A stretch of DNA of 64,000 nt from Novosphingobium sp. PP1Y (GCF_000253255.1 NC_015580.1:1501001-1565000), one strand, 5' to 3'; shown: positions 46,512-54,173, counted from the first letter of the stretch. Numbers and translations are program-made. The notes: generated by a model from the letters alone, not told the origin.

Positions 46512-46551
46512 TTGCCAATTGGCATCTAAAGTGATATATGATGCCATATGG
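46512..46551 (+). promoter_or_regulatory. promoter with palindromic operators of the toxin-antitoxin operon
   Basis: TTGCCA (46,512-46,517) and TATATG (46,535-46,540) are 17 bases apart, a plausible -35/-10 pair. A perfect 12-bp palindrome TGCCAATTGGCA (46,513-46,524) covers the -35. A related half-palindrome TGCCATATGG (46,542-46,551, core CCATATGG) lies just after the -10. Repeated TGCCAnnTGG sites on both sides of the -10 fit autorepression by the antitoxin. Confidence 0.6.
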
Positions 46552-46560
46552 AGAATGCTC

Positions 46561-46974
46561 ATGTTGGCACTGCAACCCGTTGATACCGTCCCCCATGCCT
46601 TCCGGCCCGATCCTGTAACCCAAGAGGAAGCAGCGGCGATGTTCCGCGCCGTGCTGAACCTGTTTGGGAAATGGGAAGTAACGGACGAACAGGCAGCGAC
46701 TTTGCTCGACATGCCGGTTCGCTCCTACCGGCGGTGGAAGGCTGAGGGTGCGGGCCGTGTCTCGCGCGATGGTGCGGCGCGGCTCTCCAACCTGATGGGT
46801 ATCCACAAGGCGCTGAGGATCATCTTTTCCGAAGCCCAACGTGGCTACGCCTGGATCAAGGCAGGTAACGCCGCCTTTGCCGGAGCGAGTGCACTCGACG
46901 TCATGCTTGGCGGCGAGCTGACCGATATCATGCGGGTGCGTCGCTATCTTGATGCCGAACGTGGTGCCTGGTGA
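46561..46974 (+). CDS. MbcA/ParS/Xre-type antitoxin
   Basis: 137 residues. The central helix-turn-helix (VTDEQAATLLDMPVRSYRRW) and the C-terminal toxin-binding segment (AFAGASALDVMLGGELTDIM) match the antitoxin_Xre-like plus MbcA/ParS domain that pairs with RES toxins. GGAGA six bases before ATG 46,561 supports this start; ATG 46,555 is an alternative. The stop overlaps the toxin GTG start, so the toxin is made only with the antitoxin. Probably self-regulating through the palindromes upstream. Confidence 0.85.
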   Translation: MLALQPVDTVPHAFRPDPVTQEEAAAMFRAVLNLFGKWEVTDEQAATLLDMPVRSYRRWKAEGAGRVSRDGAARLSNLMGIHKALRIIFSEAQRGYAWIKAGNAAFAGASALDVMLGGELTDIMRVRRYLDAERGAW

Positions 46975-47693
46975 TTGATCCCAAGGCAATTCCGGTCGCC
47001 CAGGTCGTGTGGAAAGGTGCTGTGCGGATTATCCGCAGTGCCTTTCCACCTATCGACCTGTTCGAAGATATCGCAGACCCCGCAGATTGGCCGCTGCTGA
47101 TCTATGCCGAGCAAAAGACCAATCCCCGCATCATGGCGACGATCGGCAATCTCGATCTTGTACCTGCTGACCGCCGGGTAGGGGGCAGCGGCGCATCCTA
47201 TCTGATGGCCCCGTTCACGCATGTCAGCACCGACCGACCAAGTCGCTTCACCGATGGGACCTACGGCGTCCTATACGCGGGGGATGCATTCGAAACTGCG
47301 CTGTTCGAGACAATCCATCACCATGCCCGCTTCATGGCTCGCACTGTAGAAGCGCCAGGCTGGACATCACAGTTCCGTGAGATCATCCTTTCGGTAAGCG
47401 CTGATCTTCACGATCTCAGGAGCCTTGCCGCAGGCGATCCCGCGCTAGATCCCGACAACTATGCTGCATCGCAAGCCCTCGCTGTTGAACTCAAAGGGGG
47501 CGGGGCCGAAGGTCTTGTCTATCCGAGCATCCGGCATCCGGGTGGTGAATGTGTCGGCTTGTTCTACCCGGATTGTGCATCCGACCCCACTCAGGGACGT
47601 CACCTCGACTATCACTGGGACGGAATGGGTGTCGATCTGGTTCGAGACGCTGGTACAGGGGCGGTGTTTCGGGTGGTGCTGTCTGAGCGATAG
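46971..47693 (+). CDS. RES domain toxin
   Basis: 240 residues with the RES fold. The invariant Arg is in GAVRIIRSAF, then SRFTDGTYGVLYAGDAFETA and ETALFETIHHHARF, which supply Tyr and Glu. The conserved late Ser/Leu region is LVYPSIRHPGGECVGLF. RES toxins degrade NAD+ by phosphorolysis or hydrolysis, stopping growth. The GTG start overlaps the antitoxin stop. It presumably stabilises the island. Confidence 0.88.
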   Translation: MIDPKAIPVAQVVWKGAVRIIRSAFPPIDLFEDIADPADWPLLIYAEQKTNPRIMATIGNLDLVPADRRVGGSGASYLMAPFTHVSTDRPSRFTDGTYGVLYAGDAFETALFETIHHHARFMARTVEAPGWTSQFREIILSVSADLHDLRSLAAGDPALDPDNYAASQALAVELKGGGAEGLVYPSIRHPGGECVGLFYPDCASDPTQGRHLDYHWDGMGVDLVRDAGTGAVFRVVLSER

Positions 47694-47973
47694 ATTCCTA
47701 GTCCGAATTCTGCCGCGGCGACCTCAGCTAATATGAAGTCTGAATCAGACATCCAGCTCGGGTCGCGACTCTCCCGATAGCTGCCAATTTGTCTGGTAGG
47801 AACTCTGAATGCTGACCACTCGCAATGACGGCGGTACGATCCTAGCCCGCAGCGAGCGCAAGATGAGATCGCTTTGTAATTCCTGTCGTCGATTACCGGA
47901 CGTCCTCCGTGTCGGAACTCATCCATGAACTATGAACATGATGGTTGGCGCCGCCCTTAGCAGGCTCGGACTG
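47694..47973. other. non-coding gap between the toxin and the mer-like genes
   Basis: 280 bases with lower GC than the surrounding genes. Only short frames without family sequence are open here, and I see no promoter, terminator or transposon end that I can support. It separates the maintenance module from the metal-resistance cargo and may contain the cargo's left junction. Confidence 0.4.
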
Positions 47974-49305
47974 CTATCCCACCATATATCCCGCATCGGA
48001 CGCTGCCGTCGGATAGGCAAACATCGTTGACTTGATGTCGTCTGCAGTGAGGCCATGCCGGATGGCAAGACCAAAGACGTTGATCAGTTCGTCTGCATCG
48101 GGACCGACAAGGTGGGCGCCGAGTATGCGTCCCGTCCCAACCTGGATTAGAAGTTTGTGCCCATAAATCTGTGCGTTCAGGCGTCGCGCCGAAAACCATT
48201 CGGGGTGGGATCCGGCGTTGACGTTGAACTCCAGGCCGGCTTCGCGCGCTTCGCTTTCCAACATGCCGACCCTGGCTGCCGGCGGCTCGGTGAACAGGGC
48301 ACTGGGCACTCCGTCGTAGTTCGGCGTCCGATCGCCGTTATCGAGGATGTTCTCCACCACGACTTTCGCATCGTGGCTGGATACCGGCGTCAAAGGCGGT
48401 CCCTTCGCCGCCGCGTCGCCAGCGGCGAACACCTTACCGTTGCTCTGGCTGCGTAGCTGCGCAGTGAGAAGCAAGCGTTCATCGTCGCTCGCCACATTTC
48501 CCGCTTCCAGATCGAGCTTGCCGAGTGCCGGACCTCTACCCGCGGCATGCACAGCCAAATCCGTCTCGATTACCCGATTGCCGGCTTCGACCTCCAGGGT
48601 CTCGCCCGCGGCTCTCAGGCCAGTGACCTCAGCGTCAACGATCTCGATCCCGAGTTGTCCGAAACTTGGCATCAGCCAATCGACGATGTCGGGATCAAAA
48701 GCTTTGAGGACGCGCCCGCGCTGAACGATCGTGACCTTTGAGCCTGCGCGTGCGGCCAGATGCGCGAATTCCGCAGCGATATATCCGCCGCCTACGAATA
48801 CGATGCGCTCAGGAAGTGTGTCGAGGTTGAGAAAAGCATCGCTGTGGGTGAGCAATTGTTCACCTGTAATTCCCAGCGGGCGGGGGATCGCTCCAGTTGC
48901 GATCAGGGCGTGGCTGAACTGCAGTTCCTGATCCTCGACCGCGAGCCGATCAGGGCCGGTAAACCGTGCTGCGCCGTGGAAGGTCGCAATACCTTTGCGA
49001 TCATAACGCGCTTCCTGCTTTCCGGGCACCGGGTCGGTGAAGCTGCGCTTGAAGGCCTGAAGCCCACCCCAGTTGATCGAAGCCGACCCTCGAATGCCTT
49101 TTCCGTTCATCCGGCGAAACGCCGCGAGCGCTTCCTCGCCGCTCACCATCATTTTCTTGGGGTCACAGCCGCGCAGCGCGCAGGTCCCGCCGTAGGGGCG
49201 GTAATCGATCACTGCACAGCGTTTGCCTGCATCGGCCATACGATGGACAGCGACCTGAGCTGCCGTTCCCGATCCGATCGCGATAAAATCGAACGCTTCA
49301 GCCAT
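47974..49305 (-). CDS. MerA-like FAD/NAD(P) disulfide oxidoreductase without mercury-binding tail
   Basis: 443 residues. The FAD motif is FIAIGSGTAAQVAVH, the redox-active pair is GGTCALRGCDPKKMM (C-x4-C), the NAD(P) motif is IVFVGGGYIAAEFAHLA and the second FAD motif is KVFAAGDAAAKGPPLTPV. The dimerisation domain follows to residue 443. It lacks both the N-terminal HMA domain and the C-terminal vicinal Cys pair that MerA uses to bind Hg(II), so mercuric reductase activity is doubtful despite the merT/merR context. Start ATG 49,305 overlaps the small GDCCVxC gene. Confidence 0.85.
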   Translation of the reverse strand: MAEAFDFIAIGSGTAAQVAVHRMADAGKRCAVIDYRPYGGTCALRGCDPKKMMVSGEEALAAFRRMNGKGIRGSASINWGGLQAFKRSFTDPVPGKQEARYDRKGIATFHGAARFTGPDRLAVEDQELQFSHALIATGAIPRPLGITGEQLLTHSDAFLNLDTLPERIVFVGGGYIAAEFAHLAARAGSKVTIVQRGRVLKAFDPDIVDWLMPSFGQLGIEIVDAEVTGLRAAGETLEVEAGNRVIETDLAVHAAGRGPALGKLDLEAGNVASDDERLLLTAQLRSQSNGKVFAAGDAAAKGPPLTPVSSHDAKVVVENILDNGDRTPNYDGVPSALFTEPPAARVGMLESEAREAGLEFNVNAGSHPEWFSARRLNAQIYGHKLLIQVGTGRILGAHLVGPDADELINVFGLAIRHGLTADDIKSTMFAYPTAASDAGYMVG

Positions 49306-49510
49306 CGCAGCAATCGCCTTCCTGGATCGGTGGACAGGGAACCGTGCCATAGGAGCAGAATACGCAGCAATCGCCATGCACCGGCTTGAGGCGCACGCCG
49401 CAACCCGAACAGTTGTAGAAGAACATGCAGGCGTTCGTCGGCATCTCCTCGTCCTTCTCGTGCCCACATTCGGGACAACGCAGGCGGGAGATTAGGATCG
49501 GATCAGCCAT
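49298..49510 (-). CDS. GDCCVxC-domain small cysteine-rich protein
   Basis: 70 residues with 11 cysteines: CPECGHEKDEEMP at the start, then NCSGCG, GDCCVFCSYGTVPCPP and a terminal GDCCDG. It belongs to the GDCCVxC family, some members of which carry selenocysteine; here all positions are Cys codons. It occurs next to merT, which suggests binding of a soft metal such as Hg(II) and relay between the transporter and the reductase. The stop overlaps the flavoprotein start region; merT begins upstream and overlaps by 8 bases. Confidence 0.75.
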   Translation of the reverse strand: MADPILISRLRCPECGHEKDEEMPTNACMFFYNCSGCGVRLKPVHGDCCVFCSYGTVPCPPIQEGDCCDG

Positions 49511-49850
49511 AGAGGAATGCTCCGACCAAAAGAACGACACCAATGACAATGCCGGCGGCGGTAAGAGCCCGATAGGTCGACGAACCGCATGCCGCATCGG
49601 TCGGGCAAGCTCGCGCTTGCCGGAATTGCCAGAGGAGACGTATGGCCGCGGCGAACAGCAGAACCGAAGCCAGAACAAGCAGGGGCGTGCGATAAGGGCC
49701 GACGATCGGGGCGATGCTGCCCAGCCAGGCCGAACCCACTCCGGCCGAGGCGAGAGCGAGAGGAAGAGCACAGCAGGCAGCTGCCCCAAAAGCCGCAGCG
49801 ATGCCGCCACCCGTCGCCAAACCGTTCCACCATGTGCCAGGGCTGCGCAT
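49503..49850 (-). CDS. merT: MerT-like mercuric ion transporter
   Basis: 115 residues with three hydrophobic helices. The vicinal pair is in the first helix (AACCALPLALASAGVGSAWLG) and a second cysteine pair in the loop ACPTDAACG, matching MerT, which imports Hg(II). Start ATG 49,850 has AAAGGACA upstream, giving a normal N-terminus; the frame to 49,967 runs across the regulatory region. It is the first gene of a three-gene operon controlled from 49,885-49,915. No merP is present. Confidence 0.8.
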   Translation of the reverse strand: MRSPGTWWNGLATGGGIAAAFGAAACCALPLALASAGVGSAWLGSIAPIVGPYRTPLLVLASVLLFAAAIRLLWQFRQARACPTDAACGSSTYRALTAAGIVIGVVLLVGAFLYG

Positions 49851-49884
49851 TGGATGTCCTTTTGCAAAACTCGAGTCGCGACCG

Positions 49885-49915
49885 TATCTACAGTCTGTAG
49901 CAACTACAGACTCAA
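49885..49915 (-). promoter_or_regulatory. MerR-family promoter/operator (19-bp spacer)
   Basis: Read on the minus strand, -35 TTGAGT and -10 TAGATA are separated by 19 bases, the overlong spacing that MerR proteins correct by twisting DNA. The spacer holds a perfect dyad GTCTGTAG-TTG-CTACAGAC (49,893-49,911). It drives merT, the GDCCVxC gene and the flavoprotein; merR diverges from the other side. Confidence 0.85.
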
Positions 49916-49926
49916 GGGGTTTACGG

Positions 49927-50316
49927 GTGCAGATTGGCGAAGTCTCGCGGCGAAGTGGATGCAACATAGAGACGATCCGCTACTACGAACGGATCGGAGT
50001 CATCGAACCACCGCCACGAAAGGGTTCGTATCGCGACTACGGCCCCTCTGACCTCGAGCGCCTTCGCTTTGTCCAGCGTGCCCGCGAACTCGGCTTTTCG
50101 CTGCAAGAGGTTCAGGCCCTGCTCGACCTCGCCCCACAGCCTGACGAGAATTGCAACCAAGTACAGGCTATCGCGGCGCAGCACCTGTCGAATGTCCGTG
50201 CCAAGCTGGTTGACCTTCGGAAAATGGAATCAGCCCTGGCAACCCTCGTATCGCGGTGCGACAGCAGTCCAGATGGTTGCTGTCCTGTGGTTGAAAGCCT
50301 GGCGGGAGCGATTTGA
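49927..50316 (+). CDS. merR: MerR-family metal-responsive regulator
   Basis: 129 residues from a GTG start with AAGGGG upstream. The N-terminal winged helix is MQIGEVSRRSGCNIETIRYYER, then the long dimerisation helix. Metal ligands are a Cys in PDENCNQVQ and a C-terminal cluster VSRCDSSPDGCCPVVE. The pattern (one Cys at the helix start, more at the end) matches metal sensors of this family; Hg(II) is the most likely effector because merT is divergent. Metal choice is not certain since the operator resembles CadR/PbrR sites. Confidence 0.85.
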   Translation: MQIGEVSRRSGCNIETIRYYERIGVIEPPPRKGSYRDYGPSDLERLRFVQRARELGFSLQEVQALLDLAPQPDENCNQVQAIAAQHLSNVRAKLVDLRKMESALATLVSRCDSSPDGCCPVVESLAGAI

Positions 50317-50446
50317 ATTGGGTTGCGGCAGCGCTCGCATGTTGATCCTGTCCATTGCCTCGAGGAGAACTTGGACCGAAAATCCAGATCGTGCTCCAGC
50401 CGGAGGCGTTCTATGAATGCCTTTACCCGATCCAGTACCCTCCCCT

Positions 50447-51211
50447 TCATTCTCGCCTCGCACCCGGCCGCCCAGTTGCGATAATACCGGCTGCGTCGGC
50501 AGGCGTGGGGACCGGAATATTCCGTTCCTTGCGCTCCGAATACCGGTCGACCAACTGTTCGGCATGCGGGCGCAGCAGCACCGTGAAGCGGACGAGTTCT
50601 TCCATGACGTCGACAATGCGGTCGTAGAGCGCGGAAGATTTCATGCGCCCCGCCTCGTCGAATTCCTCGTAGGCCTTGGGCACGCTGGATTGGTTGGGGA
50701 TGGTGAACATCCGCATCCAGCGGCCAAGCAGCCGCAACATGTTGACGGTGTTGAAGGACTGTGAGCCCGCCGACACCTGCATGACCGCCAGCGTCCGCCC
50801 CTGCGTGGGACGCATGCCTCCGATGCTGAGCGGCAGGTGATCAATCTGGGTCTTCATGATGCCGGTGATCTGGCCGTGCCGCTCCGGGCTGCACCACACC
50901 ATGCCCTCGGACCAGAAGGCGTGCTCGCGCAGCTCGTGAACGGCAGGATGGTCGTCACCGCCGACCTGATCCGGCAGCGGAAGGTCGGAGGGATCGAAGA
51001 TGCGCGTCTCAGCGCCGAACAGCTGGAGCAGTCGCGCGGCTTCCTCGACCGCGAGGCGCGAATACGAGCGCTCCCGCAGGGAGCCGTAGAGCAACAGGAT
51101 ACGCGGCGGTGACGGGTCGGCACCAAGGCCCTCGGCAGGGCGGGCATGGACGAAGGCCGGATCGAGCGCGGGGAAGCTGTCGGGATCGGGCAACAGACGA
51201 ACGCGGGACAA
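50447..51211 (-). CDS. arsH: arsenical resistance protein ArsH
   Basis: 254 residues, an NADPH-dependent FMN oxidoreductase: flavodoxin-like LLYGSLRERSYSRLAVEEAA, then WCSPERHGQITGIMKTQIDH. ArsH oxidises trivalent methyl- and aryl-arsenicals. It is the last gene of the ars operon arsR-arsC-arsC-arsB-ynfA-arsH. The stop is 131 bases from the merR stop, with the two operons convergent and no clear terminator between them. Confidence 0.92.
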   Translation of the reverse strand: MSRVRLLPDPDSFPALDPAFVHARPAEGLGADPSPPRILLLYGSLRERSYSRLAVEEAARLLQLFGAETRIFDPSDLPLPDQVGGDDHPAVHELREHAFWSEGMVWCSPERHGQITGIMKTQIDHLPLSIGGMRPTQGRTLAVMQVSAGSQSFNTVNMLRLLGRWMRMFTIPNQSSVPKAYEEFDEAGRMKSSALYDRIVDVMEELVRFTVLLRPHAEQLVDRYSERKERNIPVPTPADAAGIIATGRPGARRE

Positions 51212-51234
51212 AAAGGATCTCCAGACTTGGATAA

Positions 51235-51558
51235 TCAGCCGCGTGGGCCGAACAGGATGATGGCAGCGCCGGCAAGCACGACCGCGCCGCCGACGAAGTC
51301 CCAGCGGTCAGGCGTGGTGCCCTCGACGATCCACAACCACAGCAGCGATGCGGCAACATAGACCCCGCCATAGGCCGCGAAGGCGCGACCGGCAGCGTCG
51401 GTTGGGACGAGCGTCAGCAGCCAGGCGAACAGGGCCAGCGACACCATCCCGGGCAGCAACCACAAGGGGCTCTTTTCCAGCCGCCACCATGCCCAGAATG
51501 CAAAGCAACCGGCGATTTCGAACAGCGCCGCGAGCGGATAGACGAGGAACAGCTTCAT
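51235..51558 (-). CDS. YnfA/UPF0060 family small membrane protein
   Basis: 107 residues with four hydrophobic helices (LFLVYPLAALFEIAGCFAFW, LLPGMVSLALFAWLL, FAAYGGVYVAASLLW, FVGGAVVLAGAAIILFGPRG), the size and topology of the small multidrug-resistance-like YnfA family. Position between arsB and arsH, with its start overlapping the arsB stop by four bases, points to co-expression with arsenic genes. A role in arsenic resistance is inferred only from context. Confidence 0.85.
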   Translation of the reverse strand: MKLFLVYPLAALFEIAGCFAFWAWWRLEKSPLWLLPGMVSLALFAWLLTLVPTDAAGRAFAAYGGVYVAASLLWLWIVEGTTPDRWDFVGGAVVLAGAAIILFGPRG

Positions 51559-52841
51559 GCAAAACTCAATCGCAGGGCGAGCGCTGCCAGTGTCACCAGC
51601 AGGATCGGCGTCGTCAGCGTGATGCCGACGCGGAAATAATAACCCCAGCCGATCTTCACGCCCTTCTGCCCCAGAACGTGCAGCCACAGCAGGGTCGCGA
51701 GCGAGCCGATCGGGGTGACCTTGGGCCCAAGGTCGCAGCCAATGACGTTGGCGTAGATCATGGCATCGCGAACCGGGCCAGTGGCACTGGTCGCATCGAT
51801 AGACAAAGCGCCCACGAGGACGGTCGGCATGTTGTTCATGCCCGAGGATAGCACGGCTGAAAGAATGCCCGTCCCGAAGGCCGCGCCCCATACGCCCCCC
51901 TCGGCGGAACGTTCCAGCAACCCGGCTAGCATGGTGGCAAGGCCGGCGTTGCTCATGCCGTAGACGACGAGATACATGCCGAGTGAGAAAATCACGACCT
52001 GCCATGGTGCTTCGCGGATCACCTGGCCTGTGGGAATGACGTGGCCGCGCGCAGCGATGGCGATGAGCGCCAGCGCGCCGACCGCAGCGACCGCGCTGAT
52101 CGGCACGCCGAGCGGATCGAGAACGAAGAAGCCAACTAGCAGCAGGGCCAGCACCACCCAGGCGGCGCGGAAGGTCGCGCGGTCAAGGATCGCTTCTGCC
52201 GGAGCGCGGAGCTGTGCGACGTTGTAGCTGGCGGGAATGTCCTTGCGAAAGAACAGAAGCAGAGCTGCCAATGTGGCGGCAATTGCGGCCAAATCGACCG
52301 GCACCATGACCAGCGCATATTCACCGAAACCGATGTCGAAGAAGTCCGCCGAGACGATGTTGACGAGGTTGGAGACCACCAGCGGCAGGCTGGCAGTATC
52401 GGCGATGAACCCAGCCGCCATGACGAAAGCCAGCGTCGCCTTGGCGTTGTATCCCAGCGCCCGGAGCATCGCGATCACGATCGGGGTCAGGATCAGAGCG
52501 GCGCCATCATTGGCGAAGATCGCGGCAACGCTTGCACCCAGCAATACCACGAGCACAAACAGCCAGCGACCATTGCCGCGCCCCCACCGCGCCACATGGA
52601 GCGCAGCCCATTCGAAGAATCCCGCGCGGTCGAGGATCAAACTGATCAGAATGATTGCCACGAAGGCACCGGTAGCGTTCCAGATGATATCCCAGACCAT
52701 TGGGATGTCGGCGAACGAGATAACGCCGGTGGCAAGGGCCAGCAGTGCTCCGCCGATCGCGCTCCACCCGATGCCGAGCCCGCGCGGCTGCCAGATCACC
52801 ATCGTGATGGTGACCACGAAGATCGCGATCGCCAGCAGCAT
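51555..52841 (-). CDS. arsB: arsenite efflux pump ArsB
   Basis: 428 residues with about 12 helices of the ArsB/NhaD permease fold. Landmarks are SLILDRAGFFEWAALHVARW, ANDGAALILTPIVIAMLRAL and SGMNNMPTVLVGALSID, plus GCDLGPKVTPIGSLATLLW. It extrudes arsenite (and antimonite) with proton coupling; no arsA ATPase gene is present, so it works as a secondary pump. Its start overlaps the arsC stop (TGATG). The in-frame extension to 52,952 shadows arsC. Confidence 0.92.
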   Translation of the reverse strand: MLLAIAIFVVTITMVIWQPRGLGIGWSAIGGALLALATGVISFADIPMVWDIIWNATGAFVAIILISLILDRAGFFEWAALHVARWGRGNGRWLFVLVVLLGASVAAIFANDGAALILTPIVIAMLRALGYNAKATLAFVMAAGFIADTASLPLVVSNLVNIVSADFFDIGFGEYALVMVPVDLAAIAATLAALLLFFRKDIPASYNVAQLRAPAEAILDRATFRAAWVVLALLLVGFFVLDPLGVPISAVAAVGALALIAIAARGHVIPTGQVIREAPWQVVIFSLGMYLVVYGMSNAGLATMLAGLLERSAEGGVWGAAFGTGILSAVLSSGMNNMPTVLVGALSIDATSATGPVRDAMIYANVIGCDLGPKVTPIGSLATLLWLHVLGQKGVKIGWGYYFRVGITLTTPILLVTLAALALRLSFA

Positions 52842-53269
52842 CAGACGATACGCTCGCCCGCCGCGTCCACAACCTGCTCGCCATCCTCCTTGGTGAAGGC
52901 GCCCTGCTGGGGGCTCGGCAGAATGTCGAGCACTACCTCGGACGGGCGGCACAGGCGGACACCGAGCGGCGAGACGACGAGCGGCCGGTTGATGAGGATC
53001 GGGTGTTCCATCATCGCATCCACCAGCGCCGTATCGCTCAGACTCTCATCGCCGAGCCCCAATTCGGCATAAGGCGTGCCCTTTGCGCGCAGCAGCTCCC
53101 TGGGACTGAGCCCGGCACGCTCGATCAGGCTTTCGAGCATGGCGCGCGAAGGTGGCGTCTTCAGATACTCGATAACATGCGGCTCGATCCCGGCGTTGCG
53201 GATCATCGCCAGCGTGTTGCGCGAGGTCCCGCATTCGGGATTGTGGTAGATGACGATGTCGGTGGTCAT
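52841..53269 (-). CDS. arsC: arsenate reductase, glutaredoxin-linked (ArsC)
   Basis: 142 residues with the catalytic Cys in YHNPECGTSRNTL, followed by HPILINRPLVV and SPLGVRLCRPSE, all landmarks of the E. coli plasmid R773 type. It reduces arsenate to arsenite with glutathione and glutaredoxin so that ArsB can export it. The adjacent gene upstream is a second, unrelated arsenate-reductase type, so the operon holds two reduction routes. Confidence 0.94.
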   Translation of the reverse strand: MTTDIVIYHNPECGTSRNTLAMIRNAGIEPHVIEYLKTPPSRAMLESLIERAGLSPRELLRAKGTPYAELGLGDESLSDTALVDAMMEHPILINRPLVVSPLGVRLCRPSEVVLDILPSPQQGAFTKEDGEQVVDAAGERIV

Positions 53270-53800
53270 TCAGGCTTCCCTCGCCTTGGCGGTCGCGCCC
53301 TCTTCGCGGCCGATGGCGGCCAGCTTGCTGCGCACAGACATATCGTCGATGCTCTTAAGCGGAAGCATCAAGAACAGCTCGATCCGGCGTTTGAGATAGC
53401 TGAGCGCATCGACGAAAGCCTGCCGCTGGCCATCGCCCTCGACTGCGGCGGGATCCTCGACGCCCCAATGCGCGGTGAGCGGCTTGCCTGGCCATACCGG
53501 ACAGCTCTCGCCCGCGGCGTTGTCGCAGACGGTGAAGATGAAATCGAACTCGGGTGCGCCGGGCTTGGTGAACTCGCTCCAGTTCTTCGAGTGCAGGCCC
53601 TCGGTCGGATAACCGAAGCTATCCAGCACCTCGAGCGACATCGGATGCACGTCGCCCTTGGGCTGGCTGCCCGCGCTGTAAGCACGGAAGCAGTCTCCGC
53701 CCATCTTGTTCATCAGCGCTTCGCCCAGAATCGAGCGGGCCGAGTTGCCCGTGCACAGGAACAGGACATTGTAAGGTTGGTCAGGCACTGTCGGCTCCAT
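53270..53800 (-). CDS. low-molecular-weight phosphatase-type arsenate reductase
   Basis: 176 residues with the P-loop VLFLCTGNSARSILGEAL (CX5R) and YSAGSQPKGDVHPMSL, then FIFTVCDNAAGESCPVWPG. This is the thioredoxin-coupled/LMW-PTP class of ArsC, with extra Cys in VCDNAAGESC for the disulfide relay. Start ATG 53,800 is used because it overlaps the arsR stop (TGATG). It is placed immediately after arsR and before the glutaredoxin-type enzyme. Confidence 0.9.
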   Translation of the reverse strand: MEPTVPDQPYNVLFLCTGNSARSILGEALMNKMGGDCFRAYSAGSQPKGDVHPMSLEVLDSFGYPTEGLHSKNWSEFTKPGAPEFDFIFTVCDNAAGESCPVWPGKPLTAHWGVEDPAAVEGDGQRQAFVDALSYLKRRIELFLMLPLKSIDDMSVRSKLAAIGREEGATAKAREA

Positions 53801-54132
53801 CAGCAGCAATGGGAAAGTTCGGCGATGAGCGGTTCGCAAAGCTCCGCGCGACCCCCACAGCAGTCCTTAGCGAGAAACAGCATCAGCTCGCGCAATGCGC
53901 CGATGCTCGCGCGCTGGATCATCTGCCGTCCCCGCTTCTCGGTTACGACGAGACCAGCTCCGACGAGTATGGCGAGGTGACTGGAAAAGGTGCTCTGGCT
54001 GAGGCCCGACGCGTCGACCAGTTGCCCGGTGGAAAGCCCACCGGGCTCGCTGCGGACGAGACGGCGAAACGCGTCGAGGCGTGTGGGATGTGCGAGGGCG
54101 GAGAGAGAAGCGAGTGCTGCAGCGGATTTCAC
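53800..54132 (-). CDS. arsR: arsenite-responsive repressor ArsR
   Basis: 110 residues from a GTG start. The winged helix reads LAHPTRLDAFRRLVRSEPGG, then GLSQSTFSSHLAILVGAGLV. The As(III) site is the C-terminal CC-x5-C triad in KDCCGGRAELC, the type known from Acidithiobacillus ArsR, with an extra CC at the very end (SHCC). It represses its own operon and is the first gene of the ars cluster. No ribosome-binding site precedes the GTG, and the promoter places +1 at or next to it, so a leaderless message is likely. Confidence 0.9.
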   Translation of the reverse strand: MKSAAALASLSALAHPTRLDAFRRLVRSEPGGLSTGQLVDASGLSQSTFSSHLAILVGAGLVVTEKRGRQMIQRASIGALRELMLFLAKDCCGGRAELCEPLIAELSHCC

Positions 54133-54133
54133 T

Positions 54134-54168
54134 CATCGGCAATTACCGATGCGTTCTGGAGCGGTCAA
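54134..54168 (-). promoter_or_regulatory. ars promoter and proximal ArsR operator
   Basis: On the minus strand, -35 TTGACC (54,163-54,168) and -10 TAATTG (54,140-54,145) are 17 bases apart. The -10 lies inside an inverted repeat CATCGG-N6-CCGATG (54,134-54,151), so bound ArsR would block polymerase. The predicted start of transcription falls on the arsR GTG. Confidence 0.6.
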
Positions 54169-54173
54169 TATCG

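Noticed and set aside
47612..47926. A 104-codon minus-strand frame between the RES toxin and the mer-like genes
   Set aside because: Overlaps the end of the toxin gene, has no ribosome-binding site and no family resemblance.
47974..49305. Calling the flavoprotein a true mercuric reductase (merA)
   Set aside because: No N-terminal HMA domain and no C-terminal vicinal cysteines are present. Only the general disulfide-oxidoreductase fold is supported.
50317..50446. Possible gene remnant between merR and arsH
   Set aside because: Only short frames on either strand; nothing recognisable as a transposase or resolvase end.
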